From Nitrospiria bacterium (GTDB taxonomy: Bacteria; Nitrospirota; CAKKRA01; 9FT-COMBO-42-15), in the NCBI GenBank assembly GCA_919903585.1, contig CAKKST010000273.1:1-5705 (forward strand): a stretch of DNA of 5,705 bases. The letters are read 5' to 3'. A program made the translations under genes and the position numbers. Positions 1-5,705 of this stretch are shown here, piece by piece (the first letter of the stretch is position 1; the number at the start of each line of letters is the position of its first letter). The notes beneath the pieces are model-generated. The model was not told where the DNA came from. It saw only the letters and a program-made list of their open reading frames with translations, and searched no databases.

Positions 1-82
1 ATTCCCGCAGAGTTTCTGAGCGGGAATCTGGTTCTAAGTGCTTGAAAAACCATATTCCCGATAAAAGCATTCGGGGATGACA
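1..82. repeat. Double-hairpin intergenic repeat, truncated at the window edge
   Basis: This element has the same architecture as the one at 1718-1781. The first hairpin is ATTCCCGC/GCGGGAAT (1-8 with 20-27), the linker is about 26 nt, and the second hairpin is ATTCCCGA with TCGGGGAT (54-61 with 71-78, one G-T pair). The element closes with GATGACA at 76-82. The opening TGTC expected by analogy would lie just left of the window. It lies about 95 bp downstream of the ATPase stop. Confidence 0.75.
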
Positions 83-141
83 AACAGTTTTGCAAGAGCC
101 TCCCTATACAAGAATTAAAAAAAATGCGAAAGGAATGGGAA

Positions 142-169
142 CTGAATTTATTTCAGGATCAGAATGACA
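142..169. repeat. Possible decayed end of the same repeat type
   Basis: GAATGACA at 162-169 matches the right end of the 1718-1781 element, and beside it lies a small palindrome CTGAA-TTTAT-TTCAG (142-156). No second hairpin with a matching outer end is recognisable, so this may be an orphan half-element or chance. It lies 8 bp downstream of the ATPase stop codon. Confidence 0.35.
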
Positions 170-177
170 CTGTTAAA

Positions 178-1674
178 TTATGACTCCTCCTTCCTTTCTG
201 ATGCGCGGACGGCGCGGTTGAATGCCCATGCCTCTATCTCCTTAATCTGCTCCTCCATTGTAATTGATAGAGGCACTGTCCTGTTTATGGCAACCATCAG
301 GTCATGCGGTTCAAGCGGACGGTTCAGGCTGAAGGCCTCATACATCCCTGATGATACCACCTGCTCAATCTCTGCGCCGCTGAAGCCCTTTGTGGAATGT
401 GCAAGGAGGTCTAAGTCAAAGTTAGTCGTGTCGTTCTTTCTCTTTTCAAGGTGTATCTTGAATATCTGCTCCCTTTCCATTATATTTGGCAGGCTTACAT
501 AGAATATCTCATCAAATCTTCCCTTACGCAATAGCTCTGCAGGGAGGAGTTGAATCGCATTTGCAGTTGCAGCAACAAAGACAAAGCTGTTCTTTTCCTG
601 CATCCATATAAGGAATGTGCCTAATATCCTTGACGCCGCGCCTCCCTCTGCCTTGAAGCCCTGAACAGAGACCCCTGCCTCTATCTCGTCTATCCATAAT
701 ACACAGGGGGAAATGGTCTCTGCGCTGTTTATTGCCTTTCTCAGGCACTCCTCAGGAGAGCCGAATGTGCCTTCATATACCTTTGACATATCAAGCCTGA
801 TTAATGGAAGCCCCCAGAAGGATGAAATGGCCTTGACAAACAAGCTCTTTCCGCAGCCGCTTATGCCTGTCATGAGCACACCCTTTGGCGCTGAGAGGCC
901 AAAGTCCTGCGCCTCTTTGGAAAAGATATTTGCCCTCTTGGTAAGCCACGATTTAATATTCTCCATGCCGCCAACTTCATTTATGTCTACTGTGCTTACC
1001 ACATATTCCAATACACCGCTCTTTTTTATTAGCTGATATTTTTCCTCTAAAGCCAGATTTACTACAGAGTCGTCCAGCGTATTTTTTCCAAGGAACGCCC
1101 TTTTTAATGCCCTGTCTGCCTCGTTATATGTAAGTCCCAATATAGCATTGATAAACTTTGTCTTCAGCAGGGGTGAGATATTCGCCTGCGGAATATTTTT
1201 TTGCGCCTTCAGTGTGTTTACGAAAAGCATCTCTAATTCATCCCTGGGGGGCAGGCCGAGCTCAATAGTGGAGATATAATTTTTCAGGTCATCCGGGATG
1301 TTCAATCTCGGCGCAGTGATGAAGATGGTTTTATACCCCTCCCGCATAGTGGTATAGGCCTCTTTGAATTTTCTGATGTTTGCAGGCTCACTTATAGACC
1401 ACTGTGTGTCTTTTAACAGGATGAGGGCTACATCTTTAAGGTTTATTACCCAGCTTATTACATCTGACAGGGATCCTGCAGGTTCTACAATCTTTCCATC
1501 AGATTCAATCCCCTTTGTGCATGTCCATGTATAGACCTTTATCGGCTTTGAAAAGGTGGTTTCAGAAAGGAGTTTTACAATGCCGTCCACCCTTTCCTCC
1601 TCCTCTGATTCAATTCCTATCAGGGGCGTTTTTGCCACCACCATTCTCTTGATTGTATCCAGTGTTTTTGCCAT
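178..1674 (-). CDS. Ycf46-like AAA+ ATPase
   Basis: This is a soluble AAA+ ATPase resembling Ycf46, a protein of cyanobacteria, some plastids and scattered other bacteria whose biochemical role is poorly defined. The 498 residues match the usual Ycf46 length. The C-terminal AAA module has Walker A GISGCGKS (270-277), Walker B VLWIDE (325-330), the Ycf46-style stretch SRILGTFLIWMQEK (348-361), sensor 1 Asn372 in VAATAN, candidate arginine fingers Arg383 and Arg386 in LLRKGRFDEIF, and a sensor-2/lid motif GFSGAEIEQVV (430-440). The N-terminal half begins with TPLIGIESEEEERVDGI, typical of the family, and has no P-loop but looks like a degenerate AAA fold (see findings). No signal peptide or membrane segment is seen, so it should be cytoplasmic. 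The ATG start has only a weak GGGG ribosome site 9 nt upstream, but the alternative Met12 has no correctly spaced site. The gene lies about 120 bp downstream of the pump with a repeat between them. A direct role in efflux is not supported. Confidence 0.9.
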   Translation of the reverse strand: MAKTLDTIKRMVVAKTPLIGIESEEEERVDGIVKLLSETTFSKPIKVYTWTCTKGIESDGKIVEPAGSLSDVISWVINLKDVALILLKDTQWSISEPANIRKFKEAYTTMREGYKTIFITAPRLNIPDDLKNYISTIELGLPPRDELEMLFVNTLKAQKNIPQANISPLLKTKFINAILGLTYNEADRALKRAFLGKNTLDDSVVNLALEEKYQLIKKSGVLEYVVSTVDINEVGGMENIKSWLTKRANIFSKEAQDFGLSAPKGVLMTGISGCGKSLFVKAISSFWGLPLIRLDMSKVYEGTFGSPEECLRKAINSAETISPCVLWIDEIEAGVSVQGFKAEGGAASRILGTFLIWMQEKNSFVFVAATANAIQLLPAELLRKGRFDEIFYVSLPNIMEREQIFKIHLEKRKNDTTNFDLDLLAHSTKGFSGAEIEQVVSSGMYEAFSLNRPLEPHDLMVAINRTVPLSITMEEQIKEIEAWAFNRAVRASERKEES

Positions 1675-1683
1675 GTGTTTTTA

Positions 1684-1687
1684 CCCC
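1684..1687 (-). promoter_or_regulatory. Weak ribosome binding site of the AAA ATPase gene
   Basis: On the minus strand a GGGG run lies 9 nt upstream of the ATG at 1672-1674. It is much weaker than the site before the pump gene, so translation of the ATPase may be modest. No other purine-rich stretch fits this start. Confidence 0.4.
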
Positions 1688-1717
1688 AGTATGTTTAGGA
1701 TTTTGACAACTCTTTTC

Positions 1718-1781
1718 TGTCATTCCGTGCTTGACACGGAATCCAGTCCTTTTCTTGATTCCCACTTTCGTGGGAATGACA
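1718..1781. repeat. Double-hairpin intergenic repeat with 9-bp inverted ends
   Basis: This 64-bp element is bounded by TGTCATTCC (1718-1726) and its exact complement GGAATGACA (1773-1781). It contains two perfect 8-bp hairpins: ATTCCGTG/CACGGAAT (1722-1729 with 1735-1742, 5-nt loop) and ATTCCCAC/GTGGGAAT (1758-1765 with 1770-1777, 4-nt loop), joined by a 15-nt linker starting CCAG. The layout is that of REP-doublet or small MITE-like elements mobilised in trans. It begins 13 bp beyond the pump stop codon and ends 43 bp before the ATPase start. No coding capacity is present. Confidence 0.85.
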
Positions 1782-1794
1782 CAATTAAGTTAGG

Positions 1795-4700
1795 TTATTT
1801 ATGAAACCGCGCAATTTTCTTAAATCTTTCCTTAATCGGTATTAATGACCTTATTTCCGATATTCTTGAAAATATCTTCAATTTCCCCAAATCGTCCAGC
1901 AGCGAGTACACAACTGGCGTAATAATAAGTGTTACAAAGAGGCAGAGCGCCTGACCGCCTACCACTGTTATTGCAAGGGATGCCCTTGATGCAGAGCCGT
2001 CGCCCCTGCCGAGTGCAACAGGGAGCATTCCTGCAATAATAGCGAGTGTGGTCATTAATATGGGCCTCAGCCTTGCCCTGTCTGCCTCAAGCTGCGCCTC
2101 GTATCTTTCCATCCCCTTTGCCCTTAAGGTATTTGTATAGTCTACCTGCAGGATGGCATTCTTTTTTACTACACCGATGAGTATAAACAGACCCATAATG
2201 CTGTATATATTTATTGAAGACCCTCCAATCATCAGGCTTAATATCCCAAAGGGGATGCTCAAAAATATTGATACCATTATGGTCAATGGATGGGTAAAAC
2301 TTTCAAATTGCGCAGCAAGGACCATATAGATAAATATAAGACTCAGCACAAAGGCAATCATAAAATTTTTAAATGCCTCTGCCATTAATTTGCCCCTGCC
2401 AAGGAAGGTGAAGGAATACTCAGAAGGCATATTTAATTCTTTTACTATTGCACCTGCCTGAGATACGGCCTCGCCGAGCGGTTTTTTGTAGAGGTTTGAG
2501 ATAATGGATATCTGCCTCTCCTGATTGAATCTGTCTATCTGTCCCGGGCTTATGCCTGAGGTCAGGTCAGCCACATTATTCAGGCTAATCAGCCTTCCCC
2601 GTGCAGGCACATACAACTGTGATATTACTAACGCATCCTTTCTGTAATCAGTCATCAATCTTAATCTGACATCATACTGCTCGTCTGCCTCCCTATAAAA
2701 GGATATCCTCTCTCCGCCAACCATTGTCCGGAGGCTTGAGGCAATATCCTCCACCCTTATACCCAGATCCGATGCCTTTGCCCTGTTTATCTTTACCTGT
2801 GTCTCAGGTTGCCGCAGCGTCTGTCCAGTATCCACATCCACAAAGCCCTGTATGGAAGATAGCTTTTTTATTATCTTATCAGCATAATCCTCAAGTTTAT
2901 CCATATCTGGTCCTCTTATAGCCAGATTAAAGGGCGTCTGTTTGAATCCGCCGCCAGAGATAAGGCTTACCTGCTGGACGCTTATTCTTAGCTGGGAGAA
3001 TCTTTTCAGCAGCCCTCTTGCCTCCTGCATTATCTCATACTGCGCCCTCTTTCGCTCTTTAATCGGTTTAAGCTCAACATATATAGACCCATCAGTGATA
3101 TTGGACATATACGCCCCTCTTACACCTATGGTTGTAAAGAGACGGACTATCTCTGGGACTTTTCTCAATTCATCCTCTATCAGCTTTAATACCTCAGCGC
3201 TCCTTACAATGGATGATCCGGGCGGTGTCTCAACAATCACCTCAAATTCACTCATGTCATCATCAGGAACAAACTCTACCTTTGCAAAGTTCAAAAGCCC
3301 AATCCTGGGGATGAAAGGTGAGATGAATAATAAGAGAGCCAGCAGGGATACAATCAGGCGGTGATGAAGCGACCATTTAAGCGCCTTCTCGTACATCCCT
3401 TCAAATTTGCCATAGATGCCTGATGCCCCTGTTTTATTGTGCGTACCTTTTCCAGCGCCTGTAGGTTTTAAGAATCTTGATGAAAGCATGGGTGTTAGTG
3501 TAAAGGCAACAAGCAGTGAGATGCCGATTGCAAAGGTGGCAGTAATGCCAAAGCTCTGCCAGAACCTGCCCACAAGACCGGACATGAATGCCACTGGAAG
3601 GAATATGACAACAAGAGAGAATGTGGTAGCCGTGACTGCGAGGGCTATCTCCTTTGTTCCATTGATGGCTGCCATTAATGGCGTCTGCTTTTCCTCTTCC
3701 ATATGCCTGAATATGTTCTCAAGGACTATAATGGCATCGTCAATAACAATACCAGTGGATACAGAAAGCGCAAGCATTGTCATATTATTCAGGCTGTAGC
3801 CCATATAGCGCATAGCAGTAAATGTGGCTATTATGGATGAAGGTATGGCAATGGCCGCAATAATAGCAATCCTAAGGTTTCTGATAAACAAAAGGACAAT
3901 TATGCTGGCTAATATACCGCCTTCTACAAGGTGGGTATTCACCTCAGAGATAGCCCTTTTTATGAAGCGGGACTGGTCCCGTACTATCTGTATTTGTATG
4001 TCCTGCGGCAGGGATGTTTTAATCTCATTCAGCCTCTCTTTTATCTTTTCAACAACCTGAACAGTATTTGTGCCTGACTGTTTTCTGATAAGAAGGGAGA
4101 CTGCGCTATTTCCATCAAGCCTTGAGATTGTTCGCGGTTCTATCTCACCGTCAATAACAGATCCAAGGTCTTTTATCCTTACAGAACCGCCTTTAAAATC
4201 TGCCACAATCAGGTCATTGAAATCCGATGCCTTTTCTATTCTCCCCAACGTCCTCAGTCCCTCTTCCCTCTCCTGCCATGTGATCCTTCCGCCGGGCACC
4301 TCTATGTTCTGCTTTCTTATTGCCTCCTTTACCTGCTGTATGGAAAGATTATAGGCACTAAGCCTCTCAGGATTTATCGCAATCTGTATCTCCCTTTTCC
4401 TGTCGCCAACCATTGATATTGCGCCAATGTCCTTAACTGTTTCAAGGGGCCTCTTTATCCTCTTGTCTGCAATCTCTGTTATCTCCCTCGCGGAACGTCT
4501 TCCTGATACAATGATGGCCAAGATCGGTGATGAATCAGGATCCATCTTTTCAATAATAGGCGCATCTGTTCCGGGCGGAAAGAATGAGACTATAGCGGAT
4601 ACCTTGTCCCTCACCTCATTGGCTGCGATATTTACATCCTTTTCAAGGAGGAATGTGGCAAATACCTGTGACTGACCCTCTATTGTGCTTGATCTCAGTT

Positions 4701-4935
4701 CATCAATGCCATTGATGGTATTTACTACCTCTTCAATCCTCTTTGTAATCTGTGCCTCTATCTCTTCAGGGGATGCGCCCGGAAGCCTTGTGGTAATGGT
4801 GATGGTGGGCATATCTACCTTTGGAAAAAGGTCAATCCCAAGTTCCCTCCACGAAGCAACACCGAGCACTACAAGGGACATAATTAGCATTGTGGTAAAG
4901 ACAGGCCTTTTTATACAAAGTTCATAGAGTGACAT
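1795..4935 (-). CDS. RND efflux pump, inner-membrane permease (AcrB/HAE1-type)
   Basis: This is a proton-driven inner-membrane transporter of the resistance-nodulation-division superfamily, expected to work as a trimer with the adjacent adaptor and an outer-membrane factor. At 1046 residues it has the normal full length of the HAE1 branch. The N-terminus MSLYELCIKRPVF followed by TM1 (about 12-29) is canonical. The first porter/docking region spans about 35-335, TM2-TM6 about 338-487, and TM7 about 525-543. The second porter region spans about 550-850, and TM8-TM12 about 857-1012. Proton-relay residues are present: Asp399-Asp400 in GIVIDDAIIVLEN (TM4), Lys925 in VVKKNAIL (TM10), and Arg957 in RLRPILMTTLA (start of TM11). 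An AAGGAGT Shine-Dalgarno lies 5 nt before the ATG, which fixes the start. The protein ends in a basic cytoplasmic tail (about 1013-1046). Drug, solvent or other amphiphile export is the family expectation; the specific substrate is unknown. A metal-exporting HME pump is less likely given the overall similarity to HAE1 sequences. Confidence 0.97.
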   Translation of the reverse strand: MSLYELCIKRPVFTTMLIMSLVVLGVASWRELGIDLFPKVDMPTITITTRLPGASPEEIEAQITKRIEEVVNTINGIDELRSSTIEGQSQVFATFLLEKDVNIAANEVRDKVSAIVSFFPPGTDAPIIEKMDPDSSPILAIIVSGRRSAREITEIADKRIKRPLETVKDIGAISMVGDRKREIQIAINPERLSAYNLSIQQVKEAIRKQNIEVPGGRITWQEREEGLRTLGRIEKASDFNDLIVADFKGGSVRIKDLGSVIDGEIEPRTISRLDGNSAVSLLIRKQSGTNTVQVVEKIKERLNEIKTSLPQDIQIQIVRDQSRFIKRAISEVNTHLVEGGILASIIVLLFIRNLRIAIIAAIAIPSSIIATFTAMRYMGYSLNNMTMLALSVSTGIVIDDAIIVLENIFRHMEEEKQTPLMAAINGTKEIALAVTATTFSLVVIFLPVAFMSGLVGRFWQSFGITATFAIGISLLVAFTLTPMLSSRFLKPTGAGKGTHNKTGASGIYGKFEGMYEKALKWSLHHRLIVSLLALLLFISPFIPRIGLLNFAKVEFVPDDDMSEFEVIVETPPGSSIVRSAEVLKLIEDELRKVPEIVRLFTTIGVRGAYMSNITDGSIYVELKPIKERKRAQYEIMQEARGLLKRFSQLRISVQQVSLISGGGFKQTPFNLAIRGPDMDKLEDYADKIIKKLSSIQGFVDVDTGQTLRQPETQVKINRAKASDLGIRVEDIASSLRTMVGGERISFYREADEQYDVRLRLMTDYRKDALVISQLYVPARGRLISLNNVADLTSGISPGQIDRFNQERQISIISNLYKKPLGEAVSQAGAIVKELNMPSEYSFTFLGRGKLMAEAFKNFMIAFVLSLIFIYMVLAAQFESFTHPLTIMVSIFLSIPFGILSLMIGGSSINIYSIMGLFILIGVVKKNAILQVDYTNTLRAKGMERYEAQLEADRARLRPILMTTLAIIAGMLPVALGRGDGSASRASLAITVVGGQALCLFVTLIITPVVYSLLDDLGKLKIFSRISEIRSLIPIKERFKKIARFHK

Positions 4936-4940
4936 GGTTT

Positions 4941-4947
4941 ACTCCTT
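4941..4947 (-). promoter_or_regulatory. Ribosome binding site of the RND pump gene
   Basis: On the minus strand AAGGAGT lies 5 nt before the ATG at 4933-4935, a near-consensus Shine-Dalgarno at suitable spacing. It lies just outside the G/C-rich palindrome at 4953-4989, so folding of that palindrome would leave the site free but close to a stable stem. Confidence 0.8.
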
Positions 4948-4952
4948 ATATG

Positions 4953-4989
4953 CCCCCTCCATACCTCCCTTGAGGGGGAGGGAAGGGGG
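4953..4989. repeat. G/C-rich palindrome in the adaptor-pump gap
   Basis: Between the adaptor stop and the pump ribosome site, the plus strand shows CCCCCT (4953-4958) pairing with AGGGGG (4984-4989), and inside it CCTCCC (4964-4969) pairing with GGGAGG (4976-4981). An alternative fold pairs CCCCCTC (4953-4959) with GAGGGGG (4972-4978). The composition resembles dispersed intergenic palindromes of the CCCCCTCC...GGGGGAGG type. It has no following T-run, so it is not a standard terminator; it could protect or attenuate the operon mRNA. Confidence 0.7.
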
Positions 4990-4994
4990 TGCTG

Positions 4995-5705
4995 CTATTT
5001 GTTTTCTGCCACCTTTACCTTTGCCCCGTCATAAAGTTGGGTCAGGTTAGTTACTGCTACTATATCTCCAGCCTTAATCTCATTCACAACCTCTACCATA
5101 TTGCCTTCCTTCATCCCGAGCTTTATATTCTTTTCCTTTGCAATACTATCTGCTATGACAAACAGCTTTGTTATCCCGAGAGAGGAATATATGGCGCCCT
5201 CAGGTACAAAGGGGACATTCTCCTCTGTTACTGTTGCAATAATGCCCTTTGCAAAGAAGCCTGCTTTTAAGAGCGATTTTGGATTAGGGATTTTTGCTTC
5301 AATAGTCAGTGTGCGGGTATCAAGGTCAATGGCAGGGCTTACACGTTCAATCCTTCCTGAAAAAGCCTTATCACCGTATGCATCAACTTGTATAGTTATT
5401 GCCTGTCCTACCTTAATTTGCGGAGAGAATTTTTCTGGTATTGTCCCATAAAATTTAAGCTGGTCCGTATTAACGACAGTAAAGAGCGGTGATTTATCCT
5501 TTATTGTCTCGCCCCTTGACACACCCCGCTTTTTTATCTCGCCTGTTAGCGGCGCTGTGATAACCGTATCCTCAAGCCTCTTCTTTGCAAGGGCAAGGGC
5601 GCTCTCTGATTGTGCAGCCTGCGCCTCTGCAATATCATGCTGGGTCTGGATGGAATCCCTTTCGCTTGAAGAGATGATACCTTTATCAAAAAGCTCCTTC
5701 AAATT
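4995..5705 (-). CDS. RND efflux periplasmic adaptor (membrane fusion protein), C-terminal part, 5' end cut by window edge
   Basis: This is the periplasmic adaptor that would link an inner-membrane RND pump to an outer-membrane channel. About 236 residues are visible, ending at a TAG stop; the reading frame is open to the right edge, so the N-terminus (signal or lipoprotein peptide, first lipoyl half, first hairpin helix) is missing. An in-frame TTG at 5700-5702 is the only nearby start-like codon, but it falls inside the coiled-coil domain and is not a real start. Counting from that codon, residues 1-45 are the descending helix of the alpha-hairpin (LFDKGIISSSERDS, then Ala/Gln-rich heptads). 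Residues 46-78 are the second lipoyl half (TVITAPLTGEIKKRGVSRGE). About 80-155 form the beta-barrel (LKFYGTIPE, VGQAITIQVDAYG, IDLDTRTLTIEAKI), and 160-235 the membrane-proximal domain. It lies 59 bp upstream of the pump gene in the same orientation. The family call is secure; the substrate cannot be inferred. Confidence 0.95.
   Translation of the reverse strand, partial: NLKELFDKGIISSSERDSIQTQHDIAEAQAAQSESALALAKKRLEDTVITAPLTGEIKKRGVSRGETIKDKSPLFTVVNTDQLKFYGTIPEKFSPQIKVGQAITIQVDAYGDKAFSGRIERVSPAIDLDTRTLTIEAKIPNPKSLLKAGFFAKGIIATVTEENVPFVPEGAIYSSLGITKLFVIADSIAKEKNIKLGMKEGNMVEVVNEIKAGDIVAVTNLTQLYDGAKVKVAENK

Noticed and set aside
117..156. Possible rho-independent terminator of the ATPase gene: on the minus strand the CTGAA-N5-TTCAG palindrome is followed later by a run of eight T.
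   Set aside because: The stem is only 5 bp and A/T-rich, and 17 nt separate it from the T-run, so it does not form a standard terminator.
164..502. Plus-strand open frame of 112 codons over the ATPase 3' end.
   Set aside because: It lies antisense to a well-supported ATPase reading frame, and its translation shows no recognisable family or motif.
524..748. Minus-strand 74-codon frame inside the ATPase gene.
   Set aside because: It is a shifted frame over the Walker B region; the main frame is intact there, so it is not a frameshift remnant.
1675..1717. TTGTCA on the minus strand upstream of the ATPase, resembling a -35 box.
   Set aside because: No -10-like hexamer occurs at 16-18 nt spacing; GGGTAA at that place is a poor match.
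2942..3364. Plus-strand open frame of 140 codons inside the pump gene, the longest antisense frame.
   Set aside because: It is fully antisense to conserved pump coding sequence, and its product has no recognisable domain.
5700..5702. TTG as the start codon of the adaptor gene.
   Set aside because: The frame continues to the window edge and this codon falls inside the alpha-hairpin, so the real start lies outside the window.

Overview
The window reads as a piece of chromosome from an uncultured Gram-negative bacterium of moderate, somewhat AT-leaning base composition. A tripartite RND efflux system implies an outer membrane. The short TGTCATTCC-ended double-hairpin repeats between genes are a style I associate with Nitrospirota, deltaproteobacterial lineages and similar metagenome-derived genomes. 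That placement is an impression from repeat style and protein flavour, not a demonstrated assignment.

All three genes lie on the minus strand, so transcription runs from right to left. From right to left they are: (1) the C-terminal part of a periplasmic adaptor (membrane fusion protein), whose start lies beyond the right edge; (2) a complete 1046-residue RND inner-membrane pump of the AcrB/HAE1 type with its proton-relay residues intact; (3) a complete 498-residue Ycf46-like AAA+ ATPase. Adaptor and pump form a classic efflux operon, with a 59-bp gap holding a G/C-rich palindrome and a good ribosome binding site for the pump. No outer-membrane factor gene is visible; it may lie upstream of the adaptor or elsewhere.

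The pump and the ATPase are separated by about 120 bp that hold a 64-bp double-hairpin repeat with 9-bp inverted ends. A second element of the same architecture sits at the left edge, downstream of the ATPase, and a possible orphan end lies between the two. The repeats suggest that the ATPase is only loosely tied to the efflux operon, although all genes are co-directional.

Nothing here clearly amounts to a new biological system. The points most worth a second look are the apparent degenerate duplicated AAA layout of the Ycf46-like protein, the paired-hairpin repeat family, and the mutually exclusive hairpins between adaptor and pump genes.
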